The notes: generated from the sequence alone by a model not told the origin. Shown: positions 1 to 8,138, counted from the stretch's first letter. The stretch is 64,000 nt of DNA from Geobacter sp. UBA698 (GCA_002298925.1 DBMM01000118.1:1-64000); one strand, 5' to 3'. Numbers and translations are program-made.

Positions 1-60
1 CATTTGATTTAATTTCTTAAGTTAACTCTGTGCCTCAGTGTCTCTGTGTTGAACTGTTTT
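1..60 (+). repeat. Dispersed repeat, copy A (direct)
   Basis: The first 60 bases match 6669-6730 apart from a few substitutions and one-base gaps. The shared core is built of CTCTGTG and CAGTGTC words and ends in GTTGAACTG plus a T-run. The left end may be cut by the window edge. Copies A and C bracket the SIR2-TIR/STAND block. A degenerate copy in the opposite orientation lies at 6561-6600. Confidence 0.8.
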
Positions 61-474
61 TATTAGGATCATATCCATGGCAATGCCGTCGCTTCCATTT
101 TCCGTTTTTTGATCGTTGCCCACCATCATGTTCATCCTCTGCTTGACAATACATTAAAGAGAATTAAAGTTTATCTATCATTACGAAATTAATGCGTAAT
201 CGGGGTGTCAAGGCCAATGAACCGGGATAAAGCGGCCTAATTATTTCTGAGGCAAGTCCATGGAAGGATATGAACCGTGCCTCACCTTAGTCCTCAATGC
301 AGTGCGGCAGGCGCCCGGTGAGTCGGCCGAAACGCTGGCCGTGCTGAATGCCGACTGCGGCACTGGGCTTTGCGGGCCGCTCCTGAGGCCCTCTGCTCTG
401 ACAGTACCCCTACGCCCAAGGCGGTTGCTCGAGGCATAGGGAAACATGGCAAGGCATAATTGCAGGGGGTGATT
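61..474. other. Intergenic stretch upstream of the SIR2-TIR gene
   Basis: There is no convincing gene here. A TTGACA hexamer at 143-148 is followed by an AT-rich run to about 178, but no good -10 box sits at normal spacing, so a promoter is only possible. A 59-codon plus-strand reading frame runs from ATG 260 to TAG 439. Its first half has protein-like composition, its second half is Leu/Arg/Pro-rich, and it has no clear ribosome site, so I do not call it a gene. Confidence 0.4.
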
Positions 475-1869
475 GTGCAAGACAAAGACTTCGACTGGGA
501 CGATTTACTCTGCTGCATGGCGGAGCACAGTGTCATTCCCATCATCGGCAGGGAGCTGCTTACCGTTTCCATGGACGGGCAGGAGATGCTGCTCGAGCGC
601 TATCTTGCCGAGCGCCTGGCCAGCAGGCTGAATGTTCGCATGGATGGGTTCGGTAACGGTCTGGATCTCAACGCGGTGGCCACCGCCCACCTGAGCCAGG
701 GCGGCGATGCAGGCAAAATCTACACGACATTGGTATCCATCATGGGCGAGCCCACATCCAGGTTCGCCACGCCGGCGAGCCTGGAAAAGCTGGCCGAGAT
801 CACGGATTTCAAGCTGTTCATCAGCACCACCTTCGATTCACTGCTGTGCCAGGCGCTTAGCCCTAAACGTCACGACTGCGCGCTGCCCGAGCGGTGTCTG
901 GTCTACTCGCCGTACAAAAATTCACTGGATGAGGACTATGACCTGCCGGATAAGCTCAAGCTCGATAAACTCACCGGCGCCTATGTGCACTACTTGTTTG
1001 GTCGGCTCAGCACCAGGGGCGATTATGCGGTGACCGACGAGGATTATCTGGAGTTCATCTCGAAGCTTCTTCAGGAGAGGAAGAAGCGGCCGGTTCGGCT
1101 GTTCGAAGAGTTCACACGCAACCATCTCCTGTTCCTGGGCTGCGGCTTCGAGAACTGGCTGGAGCGCTTCTTCATCCGGGCCGTCCGGGACGAGAGCTTC
1201 GATCAATCCTCCCGCAGCCCGATACACCAGATCATTGCCGATCGGGAGGCGGGCCGGGGTGGAAGCCTGACCGTCTTTCTCCAGCTCTATCGAATGCAGG
1301 TCTTCCGCGAAGGCGATCCCGTGCAGTTTGTGAATGAGCTGCATCGGCGCTGGCGCGAGCGCAACCCTATCATCGCCGAAGCGAAGCCACCAGAGTCGAG
1401 AGCGAGGATGGAGCCGGGGGCAATCTTTTTGAGCTACGCCAGCGAAGACCGGTCAGCCGCGCGCAACATGAAAGAGGCGTTACGGCAGGCAGGGCTGGAC
1501 GTATGGTTCGACCAAAGCCCGTCATCGTTGGAAGCGGGTGCGCTGTGGGACCAGGAGATCCGCGCCAACATTCGCCGCTGCGCCGTGTTCGTGCCCATTA
1601 TTTCGCGTCACGCGCAGCAGCGCACTGAAGGCTACTTCCGCAAGGAATGGAAATGGGCGATCGAGCGCAGCGAGGGAATCGCGGAGACCAGGCGCTTCAT
1701 TCAGCCGGTCGTGCTGGACGACACGAGCGAGAATGCGCCCGACATTCCGCACCAGCTGTGGGATTACCAGTGCTCGCGCTTCGCCGAAGGGAGGCCCACG
1801 CCCGAGTTCGTTGAACGCCTGAAGACGCAGGTGCAACAACTGCGCAAGGAAGAGGGAGGATACCGATGA
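475..1869 (+). CDS. SIR2-like/TIR domain fusion protein, putative NAD-consuming effector
   Basis: This is a two-domain protein of about 465 residues. Residues 15-235 resemble the SIR2-like fold of bacterial conflict proteins: a degenerate IPIIGREL at the usual GAG position, STTFDSLL in place of TTNYD, HYLFG, TDEDYLEF and LLFLGCG. Residues 320-460 are a TIR domain with FLSYASEDR, then DVWFD, then FRKEWKWA, whose Glu sits where TIR NADases carry the catalytic acid. Bacterial TIR and SIR2-like proteins often cleave NAD during abortive infection, so an NAD-depleting effector is a family-based inference. Start candidates are TTG 460, GTG 469 and GTG 475; I chose GTG 475 because AGGGGGT at 464-470 fits it. 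The stop overlaps the next ATG by 4 bp (ATGA), so the two are translationally coupled. Confidence 0.88.
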   Translation: MQDKDFDWDDLLCCMAEHSVIPIIGRELLTVSMDGQEMLLERYLAERLASRLNVRMDGFGNGLDLNAVATAHLSQGGDAGKIYTTLVSIMGEPTSRFATPASLEKLAEITDFKLFISTTFDSLLCQALSPKRHDCALPERCLVYSPYKNSLDEDYDLPDKLKLDKLTGAYVHYLFGRLSTRGDYAVTDEDYLEFISKLLQERKKRPVRLFEEFTRNHLLFLGCGFENWLERFFIRAVRDESFDQSSRSPIHQIIADREAGRGGSLTVFLQLYRMQVFREGDPVQFVNELHRRWRERNPIIAEAKPPESRARMEPGAIFLSYASEDRSAARNMKEALRQAGLDVWFDQSPSSLEAGALWDQEIRANIRRCAVFVPIISRHAQQRTEGYFRKEWKWAIERSEGIAETRRFIQPVVLDDTSENAPDIPHQLWDYQCSRFAEGRPTPEFVERLKTQVQQLRKEEGGYR

Positions 1870-4169
1870 GCGCCGTGCCGGTGCCGACGCCGGCTGCTGT
1901 GTTAGGCGGGCCTTGGCTGGGTCTTCAGTCCTACGAGGAGCGGCACTGCCAGCTCTTCTTCGGGCGCGACGACGAACGGGATGAATTGTTCCGTCTGGTC
2001 GAGCGCGGCGTCCTCACGGTGCTGTACGGCGTTTCCGGGCTGGGCAAGACCTCGCTGCTCAATGCCGGCCTGTTTCCGCGGCTGCGGGAGGCATTCTATC
2101 TCCCCATTCCGATCCGTCTGCGGTTCGGCAGCGAGGCGCCGGAACCGATCGTTCAGGTCAGGCAGGCGGTGGCGGGAGAGATCGCGGCGAGGTGCAGCAG
2201 CGACACGCCACCGCCCAGCGAACAGCAGACGCTGTGGGAGTTCTTTCATTGCACGCCGCTGTGGAACCACAAAGTGCGGCTGCACACCCCGGTGCTGGTG
2301 TTCGACCAGTTCGAGGAAGTGCTCACCCTTGGCGCACAGGATGCACGTACCCCCGGCCTGCTCGAAGCCCTGGCCGACCTGATCGAAAACTATATTCCCC
2401 GCAGCGTGGCCGAGCGTTTGGAAGCGTCACAGCAGGGGCTGCCCTTCAGCTACGAAAATCCCAAGGTCAAGGTCATCTTCAGTCTGCGCGAGGACTATCT
2501 CGCCCAGTTGCAGGATTTGCGGACGTTGATGCCCTCGCTCATGCGCAACAGTTACCGCTTGAAGCCGATGACGGGCAGCCAAGCGCTGGAGGCGGTGACC
2601 AAGCCGGCGCAGCAGGCGGGCTTGGAAATCACTGAAGAGGTGGCCGAAAGGATCGTCCGTATCGCCTCCGGCGCGGAGACGGCCAAGCCGCTTCCCCTGG
2701 ATGCGCTGGAAGTGGAGCCGGTCCTGCTCAGCCTGTTCTGCGATGAGCTGAACAAGAAGCGCGTGGGGCTCGGGGTGACGTCCATCGGCCAGGACCTTGT
2801 TCAGGGCGAGCACAGCCGGATCCTGAGCGACTTCTACACCCGCTGCGTGGCCAACGAAGCAACCGAAGTGCGGCGCTACATCGAGGATGACCTGCTCACC
2901 AAAGAAGGGCACCGCGACACCAAGGCCGTCGAAAATCTGCCGCAGGCGGTGAAGGAAGCGGTAGGGCGACTGATCGACTTGCGCCTGCTGCGCCGCGAGG
3001 AGCGCCTCGGCCGCCCCTATGTGGAGCTGATCCATGACGTGCTCACCGAGCCGATCCTCGCGAGCCGCCGCGAGCGTCGTGAACGGGAAGCGGTCGAGGA
3101 GGAACGGCGGCGGCAGGAGGAAGCGAGAAGCCGGGAGCGCGTTGAACTGCAAAGGTCACGGGAAAAGGTAAGGATTCTGATGATCGCGGCGGTGATGTTT
3201 CTTGGCTTGGCCGGGGCTGCGGTTATGGGATGGGTCAAAGCCACACGCTCCGAGAAAGCGGCAAAAGACTTTCGCGTCGAAACAACGGCGCTCAAATTGG
3301 CGTCAGAAGCGCGATTTTCGGCGACCGCGCCGGGCACCTTTGAGCAAGCTGTCTTGCTGGCGATCGAATCGCTCCTGAAACGACCGACCCCCGAAGGGAG
3401 TTTCGCCTGGTCCGAGGCAGTCAACCGGCTGCAGCTCCCCGGAGAGACCACCCTGCAGCATGAGGGGGTCGTGACCGCCGTGGCCTTCAGCCCTAAGGGC
3501 AAGTACCTGGCGACTGCCAGCACCGATGGCACGGCGCAGGTGTGGGAAGCGGAGAGCGGCAAGAAGATCACACAACCGCTGAAGCATGAAGACGCCGTGA
3601 CCGCCGTGGCCTTCAGCCCTGATGGCAAGTACCTGGCGACTGCCAGCGCCGATGGCACGGCGCAGGTGTGGGAAGCGGAGAGCGGCAAGTTGGTCACACC
3701 ACCGCTGAAGCATGGAGGCGTCGTGATCGCCGTGGCCTTCAGCCCGGATTGCAAGCGCCTGATGACTGCCAGTAACGATGGCACGGCGCGGGTGTGGGAA
3801 GCGGAGAGCGGTAAGAAGGTCACACCACCGCTGAAGCATGGAGGCGTCTTCACCGCCTTGGCCTTCAGTCCGGATGGCAAGCGCCTGGCGACTGCCAGCT
3901 TCGATTCCACGGCCCGCGTGTGGGACTCGGAGAGCGGCAAGGAGGTCACACGGCTGGCCCATCCCGCGCAGGTGAACGGTGTCGTTTTCAGCCCTGATAG
4001 CCGACGCTTGGCGACGGCGAGCGCGGACGGTCGCGCGCGCGTGTGGCCTTTAGAGGTGGATGACATGATCCGCACAGCCTGCGCCCGTCTGTCACGGAAA
4101 TCCTTTAGCGATGATGAATGGCTGCAATACTTGGGGAAGGACGAGGAACGCCGTACGACCTGCCCGTAA
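1866..4169 (+). CDS. STAND-family NTPase with transmembrane segment and C-terminal WD40 repeats
   Basis: The protein has 767 residues. An nSTAND1-type NTPase fills about residues 15-400, with Walker A GVSGLGKTS at 55-63, Walker B VLVFDQFEEV at 143-152 and a sensor-like FSLREDYLAQL near 205. A charged Arg/Glu helix (400-435) leads to one hydrophobic segment at 437-456. Five WD40 repeats of 42 residues follow (about 529-738), with a short C-terminal tail. STAND proteins oligomerise on ligand binding and switch on a partner, here most likely the overlapping SIR2-TIR gene. The basic stretch before the membrane segment suggests the NTPase is inside and the WD40 domain outside, which is unusual for the family. 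Five repeats are fewer than the seven of a standard propeller. Overlap ATGA with the gene before. Confidence 0.9.
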   Translation: MSAVPVPTPAAVLGGPWLGLQSYEERHCQLFFGRDDERDELFRLVERGVLTVLYGVSGLGKTSLLNAGLFPRLREAFYLPIPIRLRFGSEAPEPIVQVRQAVAGEIAARCSSDTPPPSEQQTLWEFFHCTPLWNHKVRLHTPVLVFDQFEEVLTLGAQDARTPGLLEALADLIENYIPRSVAERLEASQQGLPFSYENPKVKVIFSLREDYLAQLQDLRTLMPSLMRNSYRLKPMTGSQALEAVTKPAQQAGLEITEEVAERIVRIASGAETAKPLPLDALEVEPVLLSLFCDELNKKRVGLGVTSIGQDLVQGEHSRILSDFYTRCVANEATEVRRYIEDDLLTKEGHRDTKAVENLPQAVKEAVGRLIDLRLLRREERLGRPYVELIHDVLTEPILASRRERREREAVEEERRRQEEARSRERVELQRSREKVRILMIAAVMFLGLAGAAVMGWVKATRSEKAAKDFRVETTALKLASEARFSATAPGTFEQAVLLAIESLLKRPTPEGSFAWSEAVNRLQLPGETTLQHEGVVTAVAFSPKGKYLATASTDGTAQVWEAESGKKITQPLKHEDAVTAVAFSPDGKYLATASADGTAQVWEAESGKLVTPPLKHGGVVIAVAFSPDCKRLMTASNDGTARVWEAESGKKVTPPLKHGGVFTALAFSPDGKRLATASFDSTARVWDSESGKEVTRLAHPAQVNGVVFSPDSRRLATASADGRARVWPLEVDDMIRTACARLSRKSFSDDEWLQYLGKDEERRTTCP
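3471..3974 (+). repeat. 126-bp near-identical tandem repeats encoding WD40 units
   Basis: Four successive units begin at 3471, 3597, 3723 and 3849, exactly 126 bp (42 codons) apart. A shorter, more diverged unit follows to about 4045. Units one and two differ at only a handful of bases across most of their length. The differences cluster in codons at unit junctions and near the loop that follows the SPDGK turn, where WD40 ligand contacts often lie. Confidence 0.9.
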
Positions 4170-4185
4170 CAGGAGGGAAAATGCG

Positions 4186-5022
4186 ATGAATGAATCACCG
4201 GGAAAGACAACGTGCCATGAAGGCGTTACCCCTTCGCGGACTCCCCCCCCGGCTAATCAGCCTCTCCTCTCAACGGAGGTGGGCATCTCGGCGGACGGAG
4301 CAGGTAATCGCATCCGCTCGGGGGGGATGCGGAAAGGCGGTTGCGTAGCGTTCAACATCCTCCTCATCGTGCTGGTGCTCGTGCCTTGGCCGGCAGCGTG
4401 GGGCTCTGCGGCCGGGCCAGTCGATCAGACCACGCCGACCGTTCAGAATCCGCAAGAGGAATCGTCACACCAAGATTGGTTGACGCCGGTGCCTGAACAA
4501 GCCAATCTGATCATCGCTCAGTCGTTCACCAAGGATTCCATGATGTGGGACAAAAACCTCCCCGGGCTGGACTATTCCAGCTTCGATCAGCCTGTCGCTG
4601 ATCCGGCGTATTGTAGCAATGCCTGCGCTAGAGACCCGCAATGCAAGGCGTGGACCTACGTCAAACCAGGCATACAGGGGCCGTCCTCGCGCTGCTGGCT
4701 GAAGTACGCAGCCCCCCAACCGCAGCAGAATTCATGCTGTGTTTCAGGCAAGAAGCAGCAGGTCGAGCGGCAAAGCCGCAAATTTCGCATGAACCCCATG
4801 GAATGGAACTGGGATCGGCCAGGAATGAACTATAATAACTTCGATTTACCCTACGACAATCCCGGTCTCTGCCAGTCTGAGTGTCAGCGCGATCCGCGAT
4901 GCCGGGCATGGACATACGTTAAGCCGGGCTTTCAAGGCCCTTCTCCCCGCTGTTGGCTCAAGGGCACTGTGCCGCCGGCGCGCAAAGATCCCTGCTGTGT
5001 GTCCGGAACGAAAGCTGACTAG
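4186..5022 (+). CDS. Exported or membrane-anchored protein with two PAN/Apple domains
   Basis: The protein has 278 residues. Two copies of a PAN/Apple-type module lie at about residues 118-192 and 200-278. Each has an acidic/aromatic start (GLDYSSFD, GMNYNNFD), a C-x3-C pair, CKAWTYVKPG or CRAWTYVKPG, RCWLK and CCVSG. PAN domains bind proteins or sugars outside the cell. A hydrophobic stretch at 55-72 (FNILLIVLVLVPWPAAWG) looks like a signal peptide or anchor, but 47 polar residues precede it if ATG 4186 is used. That start has AGGAGG at 4171-4176, whereas ATG 4327 would give a normal signal peptide with a poorer ribosome site. The gene starts 16 bp after the STAND stop, so it is likely in the same operon and may be a ligand or co-sensor. 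Confidence 0.82.
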   Translation: MNESPGKTTCHEGVTPSRTPPPANQPLLSTEVGISADGAGNRIRSGGMRKGGCVAFNILLIVLVLVPWPAAWGSAAGPVDQTTPTVQNPQEESSHQDWLTPVPEQANLIIAQSFTKDSMMWDKNLPGLDYSSFDQPVADPAYCSNACARDPQCKAWTYVKPGIQGPSSRCWLKYAAPQPQQNSCCVSGKKQQVERQSRKFRMNPMEWNWDRPGMNYNNFDLPYDNPGLCQSECQRDPRCRAWTYVKPGFQGPSPRCWLKGTVPPARKDPCCVSGTKAD

Positions 5023-5184
5023 GCAGGTGCGCAATCAAAACCACAAGAGGAGAGTTGCCGGTTTGTTTTGCCTTTCTGCCATTCACTGTTACAGCCCATC
5101 CCTGGCACGCCCCCCCCATGACTGACTTTAGTGGCGTTTTCAATGGTTTACGTTCGTCACGGAAATAAAAAATCGCACATGGTT

Positions 5185-5211
5185 TTGACAAAATCAGGAA
5201 GTGGGTAATAT
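5185..5211 (+). promoter_or_regulatory. Possible sigma-70 promoter for the 5256 gene
   Basis: TTGACA at 5185-5190 and TAATAT at 5206-5211 are separated by 15 bp, slightly short for sigma-70. The pair lies about 45 bp before the start codon in an AT-rich patch, so the following gene may be transcribed apart from the STAND trio. Confidence 0.4.
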
Positions 5212-5255
5212 TTGATATGATGGATTAATGCGATTGTGTCAGGAAAGGAGCGTTT

Positions 5256-6518
5256 ATGGAACGTCCGATACAGATTGCTGTGGGGGCCATGGTGTTGTTG
5301 TCGCTGGCCGCTATGGCTCAGGCTGCTGAAAAAGAAAAGACAAAACCCTATCCCCATTACTGGATGAGCGTCGCCACCAGCAGCCAGAGCATTCCCGGCA
5401 TGCCGTCGGAAATGTCGGGCATTGCCGGATTGTTCGGTAAAAAGGGGGGCTTTGGTCCGCGCCGCGATCTGCATCTGCAGCTGGAGTCTCCCCAGTCTGA
5501 GCCGGCCAAGCCCCAGGCGGACCATGAGATTCCGCCCGGTCAGAACATGGGGAAGGCCCTGCCACTTGTGACCCCCAAGATCGAAAAAGTTGAGCGGGAG
5601 CCTGTCGAGCGGGGCAAGCCGGAACAGTACGAAAAGCCCAAGGCCCGCATGCTGATCTACTGGGGGTGTGGTGAAACCATCGGCAAGGGACAACCCAGGG
5701 TGATCGATACCGCCACCATGAGTCCGGTCGAATTCGGACGGGCCTTTGCCGAGCGCTCTCCGACCCACCAGACTCCGCCGGCGCCCCACAAGGGATGGAC
5801 CTATGGCGAATGGCCCAACAACCAGGATAAAAAGGATGTTCCCAAAGACAGCTCGCTGGTGGGAGCACATCTGGTCAAGGGCAATTATCTGCCCGATATC
5901 GGTTTTTCGTTGGACAGTAAACGGGACTTCATGGCGCCGGTGGAATTTAGTTCAGTCCAGGCCACGGCCGGTGGTGCCACTAAGGTGGAGTGGCAGTCGA
6001 TCCCCACCGCCATCGGCTATTTAGCCTCAGCCATCGGGCATGATCAGAAAACTGAGGAAAGCATCTTCTGGTCGTCCAGCGAGGTGCCTGAAATCGGCTT
6101 CGGACTGCAGGATTATCTGACGCCGGGCGATGTCAGCCGCTTCATCAAGGAAAAGGTGGTTATGCCTCCCACCCGGACCAGCTGCACCGTTCCGCCGATC
6201 TTCAAGGATGCACAGGGTGCCATGCTGAGGTTCATTGCCTATGGCGAGGAGCTGAACCTGATCCACCCCCCCAGGCCGAAAGATCCCAACCAGGCCTGGA
6301 ATCCGCTCTGGTCGGTCAAGGTGCGCCTCAAGTCGACCGGCATGACCACACTGATGGCCGCTGGTGATGACGGCAACCGGAAGAGCAGATCTGACAGAAA
6401 GGGAAAACAGCCGAGCAAACCGCAGGATGAAGAGGCTGGCGAAACAAAGACTCCCGACAGCGATTCAGGTTTGTTGCCGAGTCCGGTGAAGAAACTGAAA
6501 GGGCTGTTCGGGTTTTAG
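5256..6518 (+). CDS. Exported protein of unknown function
   Basis: The protein has 420 residues and I recognise no family. Residues 1-23 form a clear signal peptide ending in MAQAA, so the protein is probably periplasmic or outer-membrane associated. It contains a Pro/Lys/Glu-rich stretch (about 80-130), a middle part with YWGCGET, WTYGEWPN and a possible beta-rich region (about 190-350), and a low-complexity charged tail (355-400) before LKGLFGF. The ribosome site AGGAAAGGAG lies 5 bp before ATG 5256. The gene lies inside the repeat-bounded block, so it may be cargo rather than a working part of the SIR2-TIR/STAND set. Confidence 0.75.
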   Translation: MERPIQIAVGAMVLLSLAAMAQAAEKEKTKPYPHYWMSVATSSQSIPGMPSEMSGIAGLFGKKGGFGPRRDLHLQLESPQSEPAKPQADHEIPPGQNMGKALPLVTPKIEKVEREPVERGKPEQYEKPKARMLIYWGCGETIGKGQPRVIDTATMSPVEFGRAFAERSPTHQTPPAPHKGWTYGEWPNNQDKKDVPKDSSLVGAHLVKGNYLPDIGFSLDSKRDFMAPVEFSSVQATAGGATKVEWQSIPTAIGYLASAIGHDQKTEESIFWSSSEVPEIGFGLQDYLTPGDVSRFIKEKVVMPPTRTSCTVPPIFKDAQGAMLRFIAYGEELNLIHPPRPKDPNQAWNPLWSVKVRLKSTGMTTLMAAGDDGNRKSRSDRKGKQPSKPQDEEAGETKTPDSDSGLLPSPVKKLKGLFGF

Positions 6519-6560
6519 AATAGAGCTGCCGATTTTGCAGACAATTAAACCTATAAACGG

Positions 6561-6600
6561 CAGTTGAAACACTGAGACACAGAGAGCACTGAGAAAACAT
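6561..6600 (-). repeat. Dispersed repeat, copy B (inverted, degenerate)
   Basis: Read on the minus strand this segment resembles copies A and C: CAGTGTC, CTCTGTG-like words and the AACTG end are present in altered order. With 6685-6726 it forms an imperfect inverted pair about 90 bp apart. The whole stretch 6519-6937 carries no gene. Confidence 0.5.
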
Positions 6601-6668
6601 TGAATAAAAAAGAAATGAATTATCAACCTGTCAGGTGAATCCACAAATACAGAATAACTTGAAGTAAC

Positions 6669-6730
6669 CATTTAGATTTAATTTTTTAAGTTAACTCTGT
6701 GCCTCAGTGTCTCTGTGTTGAACTGCTTTT
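6669..6730 (+). repeat. Dispersed repeat, copy C (direct)
   Basis: Nearly identical to 1-60 in the same orientation, from CATTT through GTTGAACTGCTTTT. It marks the right side of the accessory block. Confidence 0.85.
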
Positions 6731-6739
6731 TTAAGTAAA

Positions 6740-6774
6740 ATGGCTTGCGCTGTGGGGCGCAAGCCATATTTTTG
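6740..6774. terminator. Intrinsic terminator hairpin
   Basis: A perfect 11-bp stem (6740-6750 with 6757-6767), a TGTGGG loop and a following ATTTTTG tract. An A-run precedes it, so it could also act on leftward transcripts. It separates the accessory block from the FecR operon. Confidence 0.8.
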
Positions 6775-6937
6775 ATTACAAAACAGCACAACGCCCCAAT
6801 CCGGCAAGAATGCTTGTCCTTATGAACTTTCTTATTTTTCGCTGGTAACAGATGGTACTGTGGTAATATGTAACAGAGAAGAGCCTTAATTAAGTCTTTA
6901 GCGTATTTCAAGAGGTTCCTTACTCGAAGGAGGAATC

Positions 6938-7387
6938 ATGGCACGTTTACTTCTCATTACAGTTATCCTGCTCGTCTGTTTCTCAGGCAGCATAAGGGCG
7001 CAGGAGGCGCGCAGTCCCATCGGCATGGTTAAGAGTGTCACCGGAACTGCCCATGTGGTAAGGGATGGCCGGAGTATTGCCGCCATGGGCGGCTTTGAGC
7101 TGGTCCAGGGGGACCGGATTACGACCGGTAGCAACGGCAGCATAGGTATCCTGCTGCGCGATGAAACGGCCCTGTCGCTGGGGAGCTCCACAGATACTAG
7201 TATCGAGCAATTTGCTTTCGAGCCGAGCGAAAATAAGCTGGGCATGGTTTTGAAGGTGGGGCGAGGCATCTTCTGCTATCTCTCCGGCAAGATCGCGAAA
7301 CTTGCACCGGGTTCGGTTCGCATCGAAACCCCGGTTGCCACTTTCGGAGTACGGGGAACCTATTTCGTCGCAAGGATCGTCCCATGA
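6938..7387 (+). CDS. FecR-domain periplasmic protein
   Basis: The protein has 149 residues. A signal peptide (about 1-22) is followed by a FecR-type beta domain: GMVKSVTGTAHVVRDG, GDRITTGSNGSIGILL and TPVATFGVRGTYF are typical motifs. Stand-alone FecR domains act in the periplasm, often beside CHASE2 or OmpA-like partners; here they do not imply iron-dicitrate sensing. The ribosome site AAGGAGG is 6 bp before ATG 6938. The stop overlaps the OmpA-like gene by 4 bp (ATGA). Upstream, TGGTAATAT at 6861-6869 resembles an extended -10 element, with no clear -35. Confidence 0.85.
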   Translation: MARLLLITVILLVCFSGSIRAQEARSPIGMVKSVTGTAHVVRDGRSIAAMGGFELVQGDRITTGSNGSIGILLRDETALSLGSSTDTSIEQFAFEPSENKLGMVLKVGRGIFCYLSGKIAKLAPGSVRIETPVATFGVRGTYFVARIVP

Positions 7388-7998
7388 TCAATGCTCTCCG
7401 CCGCCTGTCACTTTGCTGCTGTCTTTTCCTGGTCGTTATGGTTTCGGGGTGTTCCGGACCCAAAAGCTACGTCATCCTGCTCCCCAAAGACGGCCAGGTT
7501 TCCGGTGAAGTCACTGTCACCAATGCCCATGGAAGCCAGGTACTGAACCGCTCCTGGCAGAAAACGGAGATCGCTGGGGCGGATTCGCGCCCCAGCACCC
7601 CGGTACAGGTGGACGAGAAGGCCACCCAAGCGGACTTCTCAACGGTGCTGGCAGCCCTGCCCGCGCCGTCGATGCACTTCCTCCTTTATTTTAGACTGAA
7701 CTCGACGGAGTTACTGCCCGATTCCAGGAATCTGCTTCCCGAAATCGTGAAGTGCTTGCAGCAGCGTCGCCCGGCCCGGCTCTCCATCACTGGGCATACC
7801 GATAGTGTAGGAAGCGAGGCGTACAACTACCAGCTTGGCCTATTGCGGGCCGAGGCGGTGCTTGCCAAGCTCAAGTCCCTGGGAGCAGACCCGGTTCAGG
7901 CGGATACTGTTTCCAAGGGAAAGAGCGAGCCGTTGGTGATAACCCCGGACCAGTCGCTGGAACCACGCAACCGGCGAGCGGAGGTCACGGTACGATGA
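7384..7998 (+). CDS. OmpA-family peptidoglycan-binding lipoprotein
   Basis: The protein has 204 residues. A lipoprotein signal ends in VMVSGC (Cys about residue 23), so it should be lipidated. The C-terminal 100 residues are an OmpA/MotB domain: FRLNSTELLPDS, the peptidoglycan-binding signature TGHTDSVGSEAYNYQLGLLR, and RNRRAEVTV at the end. It probably tethers the outer membrane to the cell wall and may work with the FecR and CHASE2 proteins encoded next to it. Overlaps the FecR gene by 4 bp. Confidence 0.88.
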   Translation: MINALRRLSLCCCLFLVVMVSGCSGPKSYVILLPKDGQVSGEVTVTNAHGSQVLNRSWQKTEIAGADSRPSTPVQVDEKATQADFSTVLAALPAPSMHFLLYFRLNSTELLPDSRNLLPEIVKCLQQRRPARLSITGHTDSVGSEAYNYQLGLLRAEAVLAKLKSLGADPVQADTVSKGKSEPLVITPDQSLEPRNRRAEVTVR

Positions 7999-8138
7999 CG
8001 ATGCTGACGGTTGCTGGAAACGCGCGATGGCCCCGATGTATCTGCCGAGAAGGATGGTGACGAGTCCTGCGTGATATTGCTCGCAACAAGCAACGACACC
8101 TGATCCGCGCCCGTAAGCCTCTGATCCTGGCCTGTGGT

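Noticed and set aside
3471..3974. Regular 126-bp repeats as a CRISPR array
   Set aside because: Units are contiguous, coding and in frame, with no spacers.
475..4169. Toxin-antitoxin pair
   Set aside because: Both proteins are large multi-domain STAND/TIR types; neither is a small antitoxin, and the order fits effector plus sensor.
3017..4210. A 397-codon open frame opposite the WD40 region
   Set aside because: It mirrors the repeated WD40 codons, has no ribosome site and reads as Ser/Arg-rich low complexity; the sense strand explains it.
8058..8060. TGA in the CHASE2 frame as a selenocysteine codon
   Set aside because: The position is in a cytoplasmic N-terminal leader with no redox role, and no selenocysteine-type hairpin is evident just after it; a different start or a mutation is simpler.
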